NCBI GenBank assembly: GCA_902795135.1
Contig: CADBJW010000004.1
Span: forward strand, 82,126 to 146,125
Direction of reading: 5' to 3'
DNA: 64,000 nt
Source of the DNA: an uncultured Eubacteriales bacterium
GTDB taxonomy: Bacteria > Bacillota > Clostridia > Peptostreptococcales > Anaerovoracaceae
Below, piece by piece: positions 1 to 7,314 of this stretch (positions are counted from its first letter, which is position 1; every line of letters begins with the position of its first letter). The notes under the pieces were generated by a model, which did not search any database, had not been told where the DNA came from, and worked only from the letters and a program-made list of their open reading frames with translations. Made by a program: the position numbers and the translations under genes.

Positions 1-282
1 ATGCCGGTATCTGTTACAACGGATATTGCCTATCTTCTTCGAAAGAATCCGAACGTGAAAACAAAACTGTTAGAAATCTCAGATATGGTGACACTGACAG
101 ATGTATTGCCAACCGATTTTCAGGAAGCGCTGAATAGTGAGATAACGGACTTTGAAGATGCTTTGCTCGTGGCAAATGCAAAACGGAACAAGGCAGACTG
201 TATCGTGACAAGAAATGCGAAGGATTTTGTAGGGTCACAAGTAAATGCAGTGACACCCAAGGAATTACTAAGGGAATGGTGA
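1..282 (+). CDS. PIN-domain protein, C-terminal part (VapC-like toxin), cut by the window edge
   Basis: The 93 visible residues match the second half of a PIN-domain RNase: a TDIAYLLRK segment typical of the middle of the fold, then the acidic pair in SEITDFEDALLVANAK and the closing CIVTRNAKDFV. The first catalytic strand (DTNVILD-type) is absent, so the ATG at position 1 is almost certainly an internal Met and the real start lies upstream of the window. The family acts as ribonuclease toxin with an antitoxin usually encoded just upstream, which cannot be seen here. Confidence 0.8.
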   Translation: MPVSVTTDIAYLLRKNPNVKTKLLEISDMVTLTDVLPTDFQEALNSEITDFEDALLVANAKRNKADCIVTRNAKDFVGSQVNAVTPKELLREW

Positions 283-400
283 GAAACCCTGCCGCGGAGC
301 TTTTGAAAATCAGTAAATCGACCATGTCGAAGAAGATGAGCAAATATGATATTCCTCTATTTGGAAAAGGATTGAGAGCACTGAGTAGAGGAACGGATGG
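283..400 (+). pseudogene. Possible remnant of a Fis-type helix-turn-helix (C-terminal end of an activator)
   Basis: Immediately after the PIN stop, the +3 frame reads AAELLKISKSTMSKKMSKYDI, which resembles the C-terminal Fis-type DNA-binding helix-turn-helix of sigma-54-dependent activators. It has no own start or ribosome site and the frame overlaps the end of the PIN gene, so it looks like a decayed tail of a lost regulator gene. The similarity covers only about 22 residues, so chance remains possible. Confidence 0.3.
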
Positions 401-404
401 GAAT

Positions 405-450
405 AAAAAAGCGGACGGTATCCTTCACGGTACCGTCCGCTTCCATTCTT
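405..450. terminator. Perfect 10-bp hairpin, probable terminator
   Basis: GCGGACGGTA at 411-420 pairs with TACCGTCCGC at 431-440 around a 10-nt loop. A run of six A lies on the left and T-rich sequence on the right, so it can act in both directions; the better U-tract is on the minus strand. It closes the PIN gene region. Confidence 0.75.
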
Positions 451-539
451 CACTTACAATAAGTACAGGGCTATTCGATCACAATTATCCGATTATTTCA
501 CCCATGCAAAAGCTTTTGGTTTCGCAACGCGCAGCCCAT

Positions 540-568
540 TTGTCGAATCGGGCGTTTTGCGATATAAT
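540..568 (+). promoter_or_regulatory. Sigma-70-type promoter with -10 next to the acyltransferase ATG
   Basis: TTGTCG at 540-545, a 17-nt spacer and a perfect TATAAT at 563-568. Only 9 nt separate the -10 from the ATG at 578, so the expected start point is about 2-3 nt before the start codon. Confidence 0.7.
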
Positions 569-577
569 GCAAAGGCA

Positions 578-1606
578 ATGAAAGAGCGCAACTACTTATT
601 CGACAACTTAAAAGCCCTTTTGATTTTCTGCGTTGTCTTCTCGCACTTCCTGCGCGTTGGCGGACACTTTGGCGTTTGCTCGCCGTCCAGAATCATCTAC
701 ATCATCTGTTTTTCCTTTATGATGCAAGGGTTCTTTTTTGTGTCCGGGTTCTTCTCCAAGAATCTGGACAAATGCCGTGCAAAGGCTTTTGAAACCTTTA
801 TCATCCCTTACGTGGTGTTTATGATTCTCTGCTATTTCGAACGGTACGCCCTCTTTGGAATCGCGCATCTTTATCTGTATTTGCCGACTCACGCCATGTG
901 GTTCCTGCTCGTCATGTTCTATCTTCGATTCGGCATCAAAACCCTGTCGAAGATTCCGTATATCCTGCCTCTCAGCGCCCTGCTGTATTTTCTGGCGGGA
1001 GCGATTCCATTCTGCGGTGTGGAAATGGCCTTTGGGCGGGCTTGTTCCTTCCTGGTGTTCTTTATGCTTGGTTATTGCTGCAACTGGGATCACATCAAAC
1101 GTCTGCGGAATATACCAAAGAAAGCCACCATTTTGCCGATTGCTTTATTGCTCGCATTCTCCATCTGGTTCGGCTGCCAAAAGCAGTTTGACGTGGAACT
1201 CCTGCTGCTCAAAGACAGTGACGCACACCTGGGGATTGGATTTGTAGAAGGGCTGATCGCCAGAGCAGTCGTGGTTTTGGTTTCACTGGGCTGGCTTGGG
1301 GTATGCATTGTACTTTTGCCAGACCGGAAGCTTCCAACCAAAGGAGGCTTGATCACCCAGATCGGACAGAATACCATGACCGTCTTTTTGCTGCATGTTT
1401 TTGTCCGGCAGCTCATCAAGTGGGCCAACCGGATGGAACTGCCGATCCTGCAGCCGGGAGGCGCGATTCACGTGCTTTTGATGCTCGCAGTGGCCCTGGC
1501 CTGCCTCTATTTATTCTCGCGGCCGCCGGTGGTCAAGGCGTACGATAAAGCCATGGCATTCCTGTACAAACCTTTTGGAAAGCTATATTCAATTGTGGTA
1601 AAATAA
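578..1606 (+). CDS. Acyltransferase family 3 (OafA/WecH-like) membrane protein
   Basis: A 342-residue polytopic membrane protein that opens with YLFDNLKALLIFCVVFSHF, the signature first helix of acyltransferase family 3, and continues with about ten hydrophobic segments. Members transfer acetyl or other acyl groups onto surface glycans or small molecules at the membrane. I start it at 578 rather than at the upstream in-frame ATG at 557, because 557 lies in the promoter spacer before the -10. No Shine-Dalgarno is seen at useful distance (AAAGG lies only 3 nt away), which fits a leaderless message. The stop codon lies 4 nt before scpA. Substrate cannot be deduced. Confidence 0.85.
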   Translation: MKERNYLFDNLKALLIFCVVFSHFLRVGGHFGVCSPSRIIYIICFSFMMQGFFFVSGFFSKNLDKCRAKAFETFIIPYVVFMILCYFERYALFGIAHLYLYLPTHAMWFLLVMFYLRFGIKTLSKIPYILPLSALLYFLAGAIPFCGVEMAFGRACSFLVFFMLGYCCNWDHIKRLRNIPKKATILPIALLLAFSIWFGCQKQFDVELLLLKDSDAHLGIGFVEGLIARAVVVLVSLGWLGVCIVLLPDRKLPTKGGLITQIGQNTMTVFLLHVFVRQLIKWANRMELPILQPGGAIHVLLMLAVALACLYLFSRPPVVKAYDKAMAFLYKPFGKLYSIVVK

Positions 1607-1610
1607 TCCC

Positions 1611-2384
1611 ATGAGTTACAGAGTGAAATTAAACGTCTTCGAAGGGCCATTTGATCTTCTGGTGTATCTGATCGAGCATGCCAGAATGAGCATCTATGAT
1701 ATTCAGGTCTCGGAGATTACAACTCAATATATTGATTACGTGAAAGAGATGAAAGAGGCCGACGTGACTCTTTCGTCTGAATTTATGGTGCTCGCAGCAG
1801 AGCTTTTGGAAATCAAGTCCAAGATGCTGTTGCCAAGAACGGTCATGGACGAAGTCGGCAGCGAAGTTTATGAAGACCCGCGGACGGAACTGGTCGCCAA
1901 GCTGCAGGAATACAAACGATTCAAATCCATTTCGGCCATGCTGGAAGAACGGGCAGCAGACGCCGCGGCGGCACTGGAAAAACCCCAGGAAGATCTGGCG
2001 GAATTTACGGGCGAGCCGGATGAGTACTTGCTGCTGGATACGGAGCAATTCCGGGCTGCCTTCGAACTGTTTCTCCAACGGAAAAAGCGGATGGAGGAAC
2101 TGCGGGAACACCATATTCGTACGGAAAAAGAGCGCATCACAACGGAAGTGCGTATGGCGGGAATCCGGGAGTTCTTCAAGGCGGAAGGGCTGCGTGAGAC
2201 GGATTTTCGCAGGCTGGTCCCGAACATCGAAGACAAATACGATATTTCGGTCACCTTCTCATCGGTGCTCGAAATGATGAAAGAACGAACCCTTGACGCA
2301 GAGCAGAAAAAATTATTTGGAGACATTTTGGTCAAGGCGACGGATCAACTGTTTGAAGAGGGAGAATCAAATGGCAGGGAATAA
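1611..2384 (+). CDS. scpA: Segregation and condensation protein A
   Basis: This 257-residue kleisin subunit bridges the SMC heads in bacterial condensin and works with ScpB in chromosome compaction and segregation. The N-terminus (YRVKLNVFEGPFDLLVYLIE) and the following SIYDIQVSEITTQYIDYV are diagnostic, and length is normal for the family. The C-terminal winged helix (residues about 180-250) is intact. The stop overlaps scpB by 14 nt, so they form one translational unit. There is no Shine-Dalgarno: TAAAAT (1599-1604) sits 6 nt before the ATG, suggesting a leaderless start or coupling to the upstream gene. Confidence 0.97.
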   Translation: MSYRVKLNVFEGPFDLLVYLIEHARMSIYDIQVSEITTQYIDYVKEMKEADVTLSSEFMVLAAELLEIKSKMLLPRTVMDEVGSEVYEDPRTELVAKLQEYKRFKSISAMLEERAADAAAALEKPQEDLAEFTGEPDEYLLLDTEQFRAAFELFLQRKKRMEELREHHIRTEKERITTEVRMAGIREFFKAEGLRETDFRRLVPNIEDKYDISVTFSSVLEMMKERTLDAEQKKLFGDILVKATDQLFEEGESNGRE

Positions 2385-2964
2385 GACAATCAAATCGGCA
2401 ATCGAATCGATGATGTTTGTGTGGGGGGAACCCTTGAGCGTCAAAGCCGTGGCTGATATATTCAATACAGATAAAAAAGAAATCTATGACTGCTTCAAAG
2501 AACTTCAGGAGGAGTACGAGCAGGAAGGCAGAGGCATTGTGATCCGGGAAGTCAACAAAAGCTTCCAGTTCGTCACGAGAAAAGAAAACCTCGATTACAT
2601 CGAACGGCTTTGCACACCGGTCAGAAAGCGCCGCCTGTCTCAGTCCGCACTGGAGACACTGGCCATCGTGGCCTACAAGCAACCGGTCACCAAGGGCGAA
2701 ATTGAAGCGATCCGAGGCATTCGGTGCGACCGCGTTATGGATGGCCTCATTAAAAAGAGACTCGTCGATGAAGTGGGAAGAGCCGACTCAGTTGGCCGGC
2801 CGATCCTTTACGGAACAACGGATGAGTTTCTCAAACAGTTTGGTTTTGAGACCCTTAAGGACCTGCCGGAAATCGAAGATATCGAAGGGGCGCTGATAGA
2901 GGAAGACGAAGACGCTCCGGTCATAGACGGTGTATTGGGGCAGATGAGTCTGGAGGACCTTTAG
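2371..2964 (+). CDS. scpB: Segregation and condensation protein B
   Basis: ScpB dimers bind the ScpA kleisin within the SMC condensin complex. The 197-residue product has two winged-helix domains; RRLSQSALETLAIVAYKQP and the following IRGIRCDRVMDGLI are family hallmarks. I chose the ATG at 2371 because GAGGGAG lies just upstream and the homology starts there; an earlier in-frame ATG at 2293 would add a 26-residue leader read from inside scpA. It overlaps scpA by 14 nt. Confidence 0.96.
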   Translation: MAGNKTIKSAIESMMFVWGEPLSVKAVADIFNTDKKEIYDCFKELQEEYEQEGRGIVIREVNKSFQFVTRKENLDYIERLCTPVRKRRLSQSALETLAIVAYKQPVTKGEIEAIRGIRCDRVMDGLIKKRLVDEVGRADSVGRPILYGTTDEFLKQFGFETLKDLPEIEDIEGALIEEDEDAPVIDGVLGQMSLEDL

Positions 2965-2967
2965 GGA

Positions 2968-4221
2968 ATGGGCACCAATCAAACGAGGAAATTCATTGCA
3001 GGGGCACTGCTGATATGCATGGTGCTTTTCAGCATCTGCCTTGTTTCCTGTAAACCTGGCAATGATGCGGAGGATACCGCACAAAGCGAGTCCCAGCTGT
3101 CGTCGTTAGAGCCTCTGGAACAACCGGATGCAGAAACAGAAACGACGGCAGAGCCGAGGGGACCGGTTGCCGGGATTTTTTTTGCGTCCGACTACCAGAT
3201 CCAGTCGGGATGGGATACGCCCGGGGAACAGTTAAGCGGTATTTTGCAGGCGGTTGCAAAGGATCAAAAACAACTGGATGAAATGGTCCTTTGCGGGGAC
3301 TACACCAACGATGGGCACCTGAACAATTATCAACTGAGCCCGGAAGACAGCATTCGGGAAATCAAGGATATTGCCGCTTCCTATTATCCGAACATCACAC
3401 CGGAGCAGATGATTTTCGTGCAGGGAAATCACGATAAGCTTACGGAGTCCATCGCATCATCCGGGCTGCACGAATACGACGATTATTTGATTTACGTTTT
3501 GAATACGCAGAAAGAATTCCCATGGAAACAAGGGACGACCAGCGGCAGTCTGAAAAAGGTCCAAGGGGCATCGGCGGAAATGAAGTCCTGTTTCGATGAA
3601 TTGATCAAGCAGGGAGAAACAAGGCCGGTCTTTATTGTGGGACATGTGCCTTTGCATTATACGGCGCGGACATCGTCCCTTCACAAGACGGGAGACAACC
3701 TGTATGCGTCCCTGATTTTTGATGTGGTCAATGAGGCCGGCGAGTCTTTAGATATTGTTTACGTGTTCGGGCACAATCATTCCAAAGGCTGGGATTGCTA
3801 CATGGGCGGCAGCAGCGTGTACAAGGCGAAAGGGGATAGGGTCCTGATTCCCGAATTCAAGAAAAGTGACCGCTGGACGAACCGGTTTTCGGAGCAGACG
3901 CTGGCCTTTACCTATCTGAATGCAGGCTATGTGGGGTACTATTCCAATTACGGGCCGGGCGAATCGGGATCTGCCGAAGCCGACCAGATTGTAGACCAGA
4001 CGCTGACGGGCACTGTTTGTGAGATTTATGCGGACAAACTGGTTCTTTCCAGATACGATGCGGAGGGGCTGCATCCCATTGGAGGAAATGGTGCCGCAGA
4101 TCCATACCAGGGCGGCATCGATAAAGACTTGATTGATGGGAGCTATTACAGTCACAAAACCGACAGTCCGCAGACCGTCAGCCGCAAGGCGCGAAAGGCG
4201 CCAGCAGATGAATCACAATAA
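2968..4221 (+). CDS. Calcineurin-like metallophosphoesterase lipoprotein
   Basis: A 417-residue secreted phosphoesterase. It begins with a lipoprotein signal: basic start, hydrophobic core and lipobox LVSC with the acylated Cys at residue 28. The binuclear-metal motifs follow in order: ASDYQI (the usual D-x-H His is replaced by Gln), LCGDYTND, QGNHD, GHVPLHY and FGHNHSKG. The substitution in the first motif is worth noting, though related extracellular families vary there. The start is 3 nt after scpB with GGAGG at 2952-2956, so it may be read with scpAB. Substrate unknown. Confidence 0.85.
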   Translation: MGTNQTRKFIAGALLICMVLFSICLVSCKPGNDAEDTAQSESQLSSLEPLEQPDAETETTAEPRGPVAGIFFASDYQIQSGWDTPGEQLSGILQAVAKDQKQLDEMVLCGDYTNDGHLNNYQLSPEDSIREIKDIAASYYPNITPEQMIFVQGNHDKLTESIASSGLHEYDDYLIYVLNTQKEFPWKQGTTSGSLKKVQGASAEMKSCFDELIKQGETRPVFIVGHVPLHYTARTSSLHKTGDNLYASLIFDVVNEAGESLDIVYVFGHNHSKGWDCYMGGSSVYKAKGDRVLIPEFKKSDRWTNRFSEQTLAFTYLNAGYVGYYSNYGPGESGSAEADQIVDQTLTGTVCEIYADKLVLSRYDAEGLHPIGGNGAADPYQGGIDKDLIDGSYYSHKTDSPQTVSRKARKAPADESQ

Positions 4222-4262
4222 AAGTGAAAATCCCAGAAAGCGCGTCCATTCTATGACGCAGT

Positions 4263-4541
4263 TCACTCGGTTTCCGACCGGCATAATCGAAGCTTTTGCG
4301 CGCGGGAAAGGCGCTTGATGGCGTACTCCCGGCTCATGGCTTCTTTTTTTGTATCGAAATACTCGATGTGAACGAGTTTGACGGGCGTGCGGGTGCGGGT
4401 GTACTTGCCGCCCTGGCCGCTGTTGTGGGAAGCCAGCCGCCGGCGGATGTCGTTGGTCCAGCCCGTGTACAGGGTTCCATCGGAACATTTCAAAATGTAG
4501 GTGCAGTTGCCCTTTTGTAAAGAATCGGTTTGGTATTTCAT
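4263..4541 (-). CDS. GIY-YIG nuclease superfamily protein (YhbQ/UPF0213-like)
   Basis: A compact 92-residue protein made of a single GIY-YIG domain: TYILKCSDGTLYTGWTND holds the two aligned tyrosine motifs, followed by the R-R-L helix and the E of REYAIKR. Such stand-alone proteins are structure-selective nucleases or of unknown role in DNA repair. I place the start at 4541 and not at the in-frame ATG at 4565, because an extended -10 (TGG plus TATAAT, 4548-4556) lies exactly 6 nt before 4541, which would make the mRNA leaderless. No Shine-Dalgarno is visible. Confidence 0.85.
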   Translation of the reverse strand: MKYQTDSLQKGNCTYILKCSDGTLYTGWTNDIRRRLASHNSGQGGKYTRTRTPVKLVHIEYFDTKKEAMSREYAIKRLSRAQKLRLCRSETE

Positions 4542-4547
4542 GCTTGG

Positions 4548-4556
4548 ATTATACCA
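4548..4556 (-). promoter_or_regulatory. Extended -10 element 6 nt from the GIY-YIG start codon
   Basis: On the minus strand the sequence reads TGGTATAAT and then six bases before ATG. No good -35 is seen, as expected when an extended -10 compensates. Confidence 0.6.
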
Positions 4557-4636
4557 CAGGCACAAAGGCTTTGCTTATTGATAAAATAATGATATTATAG
4601 TGATAGCAATATAACCAAGTGAATAGGAGAAAAAAC

Positions 4637-4939
4637 ATGAATATTCGACCGGTTTCGGATTTGAGAAACAGATATCCAGAAGTGGAAGCGGAACTGAAAA
4701 GAGCGGGCGCCGTTTACCTTACGAAAAACGGATATGGCACAGCGGTGCTGATTGAAATCAGCAAGTATCTGGAGCTGACGGGGGAAGCACTTCAGGAGTC
4801 CGTTCCAGCAACCCCTACCGAACATTATCGCGGATTGCTTCATAAATACGCGGATGCAAATCTGGCGGCAAAAGAAAAGCAAGCAGGGAAGCTGCATGCG
4901 AAAAAGAAGTATGGCGGGAAAGAGGAGAATCGCAGATGA
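4637..4939 (+). CDS. Phd/YefM-type antitoxin
   Basis: A 100-residue protein whose first half (RPVSDLRNRYPEVEAELK, then VYLTKNGYGTAVLI) matches the Phd/YefM antitoxin fold, which binds DNA as a dimer and represses its own operon. The highly charged lysine-rich C-terminus would wrap the toxin. The start at 4637 has GGAG in gaataggagaaaaaac just ahead; the earlier in-frame ATG at 4619 lacks one. It overlaps the toxin gene by 4 nt (ATGA), so the two are translated together. Confidence 0.85.
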   Translation: MNIRPVSDLRNRYPEVEAELKRAGAVYLTKNGYGTAVLIEISKYLELTGEALQESVPATPTEHYRGLLHKYADANLAAKEKQAGKLHAKKKYGGKEENRR

Positions 4940-5301
4940 AGGGGTGTTTTATTGATACGAATGTCATCATGAGGTATCTTCTGGATGACAACGAGGAACA
5001 GGCATTGATTGCAGAGCACTTGATTGATGGAGGCGCATGGACCACGCCGGAAGTCCTGGCAGAAGTAACCTATGTACTGGATAGCGTGTACGAGGTGAAA
5101 CGGGATGAAATCACTACGGCACTGGAAATGATGGCAAATGTGTTGACCTTTCAGCCGGATGCGGTAACAAGAAGCGCCATTGGAGAATTTGGGCGGACAA
5201 AACTGGACTTTGTGGACTGCATGGCCGTTGCGTACGGGTTGCATGGAGAACGGGTTTTTACGTTCGATAAAGAGGTAAATAAGCAACTTCTACAACGGTG
5301 A
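4936..5301 (+). CDS. vapC: PIN-domain ribonuclease toxin (VapC-type)
   Basis: A 121-residue PIN-domain toxin with all four acidic positions visible: D7 in FIDTNVIMRYL, E44 in the VLAEVTY segment, D92 and D95 region in KLDFVDCMAV, and the closing FTFDKEV. The family cleaves RNA (often tRNA) when freed from its antitoxin. It overlaps the antitoxin gene at ATGA. This is the second PIN gene within 5 kb, after the partial one at the window start; the two are not close copies. Confidence 0.9.
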   Translation: MKGCFIDTNVIMRYLLDDNEEQALIAEHLIDGGAWTTPEVLAEVTYVLDSVYEVKRDEITTALEMMANVLTFQPDAVTRSAIGEFGRTKLDFVDCMAVAYGLHGERVFTFDKEVNKQLLQR

Positions 5302-5307
5302 ATTCGT

Positions 5308-5335
5308 TTGACACAATCGCCCTGACTAGTATAAT
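5308..5335 (+). promoter_or_regulatory. Strong promoter for the flavodiiron gene
   Basis: A consensus TTGACA (5308-5313), a 16-nt spacer and a consensus TATAAT (5330-5335). The untranslated leader of about 65 nt ends with AAAAGGAGA before the ATG at 5408. Confidence 0.85.
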
Positions 5336-5407
5336 GAAATAGGTAGAACCAATACATATTGCTATAACAAATGCATTTTAGCGAATAAGGGAAAAGGAGA
5401 CATACGT

Positions 5408-7207
5408 ATGAACTCAAAAGTTACAGAATCGATTATTTACATCGGCGCCAACGATCATGATATAGATCTGTTTGAAGGTCAGTATATCGTACCAAATGGC
5501 ATGGCATATAATTCCTATGCCGTAATCGGCGAGAAGGTAGCCATCATGGACACGATCGATCAGAGCAAGACTGGCGAATGGCTGCAGAACATCGACGCAG
5601 CAATCAAGTGCGAAGCACCGGATTATCTGGTCGTTCAGCACATGGAACCAGACCACTCCGCATCGATCCAGGCCTTTGTAGAAAAGTATCCAAATGCCAT
5701 CGTAGTGGGCAACAAGAAAACCTTCAAGATGATTGGTCAGTTCTTCCCTGATATGGAACTGAAAAACGTCCTGGAGGTTGAAAACGGTGACACTCTGGAT
5801 CTGGGCGGACATGTTCTGAATTTCGTGTTTGCACCGATGGTTCACTGGCCGGAAGTTATGATGACTTATGATTCCACAGAGAAAGTTCTTTTCTCCGCAG
5901 ACGGATTTGGTAAATTCGGCGCTTTGGATGTGGAGGAAGATTGGGCATGTGAAGCCAGAAGATACTACTTCGGTATCGTCGGCAAGTATGGTCCGCAGGT
6001 ACAGAACGTTCTCAAAAAAGCAGCAGCCCTCGAGATCGAGATCATTTGTCCGCTTCACGGACCGGTTCTCACAGAAGATCTGGGATACTACATTGGACTG
6101 TATGACACATGGTCCAGCTACCTGGCAGAATCCGACGGAATCTTCATCGCCTACACTTCCGTTTATGGTCACACAAAGGCAGCAGCAGAACTGTTGCAGC
6201 AGGAACTCTTAGACAGAGGTGTTCCGACGGTTGAAATCACGGATCTGGCCAGAGACGACTGGGCAGAAGCGGTTGAAGATGCCTTCCGATATGACAAGCT
6301 GGTTCTGGCAACCACGACCTACAATTCAGAAATCTTCCCGTTCATGAGACAGTTCATCGATCATCTGGTTGAGAGAAACTTCCAGAAGAAGACCGTAGCC
6401 TTTATCGAGAACGGATCCTGGGCACCGACAGCGGCCAAGGTAATGAAGGGCATGTTCGAGAAGAGCAAAGACATTGAATTTGCAAAGAACACCGTAACCA
6501 TTCTTTCCGCTATGAACGATGAAAACAAAGAACAGATCAAGGCACTTGCCGACGAACTGGCAGCAGATTACATCAAGCCGGAAGTCGAGGAAGAAGAAAA
6601 GAAGATCGATCCAAGCGCTCTGTTCAAGATTGGATATGGTCTTTACGTCATCACAAGTAACGATGGCAAGAAGGACAATGGTATGATCGGCAATACGGTT
6701 GCGCAGGTCAGCAACGATCCAAGCAGACTGATCGTAGGCGTTAACAAGGCAAATTACTCCTGCGAGACCATTGCAAAGACTGGCGTGCTGAATGTATGTA
6801 CCCTGAACGAACAGGCACCGTTCCAGATTTTCCAGCACTTTGGATTCCAGTCCGGCAGAGATGTGGATAAGTTCGCTGACTTCGAACACTTCGATAAGTC
6901 AGGAAACGGACTGCCATATCTGAACAAATATGCCAACGGATACATGTCACTGAAGGTCTTTAATACCGTTGACACAGGAAGTCACCTGATGTTCTTCTGC
7001 GACATTACGGAAAGTGCGGTTCTCAACGCCGTTGACACAATGACTTATACATTCTATCAGAAAAATGTAAAACCTCGTCCACAGGAAGAGGTCAAAGGCT
7101 GGGTTTGCGACGTATGCGGATACGTCTATGAAGGCGAAGATTTGCCAGAAGACTTCGTTTGTCCGCTTTGTAAACACGGCGCAAGCGATTTTTCCAAGAT
7201 GGGTTAA
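5408..7207 (+). CDS. fprA: Flavodiiron protein fused to flavin reductase and rubredoxin domains
   Basis: A 599-residue multidomain O2/NO reductase. Residues 1-245 form the metallo-beta-lactamase-like diiron domain with ligands H78-x-E80-x-D82, H146, D165 and H217. A flavodoxin domain follows (AYTSVYGHTK near 249), then a flavin-reductase domain (about 405-550), and finally a rubredoxin with C567-x2-C570 and C585-x2-C588. The last two domains together equal the high-molecular-weight rubredoxin (Hrb) that some acetogens encode separately as electron donor to FprA; here donor and acceptor are one polypeptide. It has its own strong promoter and terminator and protects strict anaerobes from oxygen or nitric oxide. 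Confidence 0.93.
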   Translation: MNSKVTESIIYIGANDHDIDLFEGQYIVPNGMAYNSYAVIGEKVAIMDTIDQSKTGEWLQNIDAAIKCEAPDYLVVQHMEPDHSASIQAFVEKYPNAIVVGNKKTFKMIGQFFPDMELKNVLEVENGDTLDLGGHVLNFVFAPMVHWPEVMMTYDSTEKVLFSADGFGKFGALDVEEDWACEARRYYFGIVGKYGPQVQNVLKKAAALEIEIICPLHGPVLTEDLGYYIGLYDTWSSYLAESDGIFIAYTSVYGHTKAAAELLQQELLDRGVPTVEITDLARDDWAEAVEDAFRYDKLVLATTTYNSEIFPFMRQFIDHLVERNFQKKTVAFIENGSWAPTAAKVMKGMFEKSKDIEFAKNTVTILSAMNDENKEQIKALADELAADYIKPEVEEEEKKIDPSALFKIGYGLYVITSNDGKKDNGMIGNTVAQVSNDPSRLIVGVNKANYSCETIAKTGVLNVCTLNEQAPFQIFQHFGFQSGRDVDKFADFEHFDKSGNGLPYLNKYANGYMSLKVFNTVDTGSHLMFFCDITESAVLNAVDTMTYTFYQKNVKPRPQEEVKGWVCDVCGYVYEGEDLPEDFVCPLCKHGASDFSKMG

Positions 7208-7218
7208 CGTGATTATCA

Positions 7219-7250
7219 GAGTTGGGCGGCAATGCTGCCCAACTCTTTTA
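7219..7250 (+). terminator. Rho-independent terminator after the flavodiiron gene
   Basis: GAGTTGGGC (7219-7227) pairs with GCCCAACTC (7237-7245) and is followed by TTTT. It lies 12 nt after the stop codon. Confidence 0.9.
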
Positions 7251-7314
7251 ATATAATCATTTTTTTATCTCGTTGATTGACTAAAGTGTAATGACTAGAA
7301 AGGGGGAGAAAGAA

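Noticed and set aside
276-581. 101-codon frame after the PIN gene
   Set aside because: Runs through the terminator hairpin and the next promoter; only the short HTH-like part has any meaning, so it is kept as a possible remnant.
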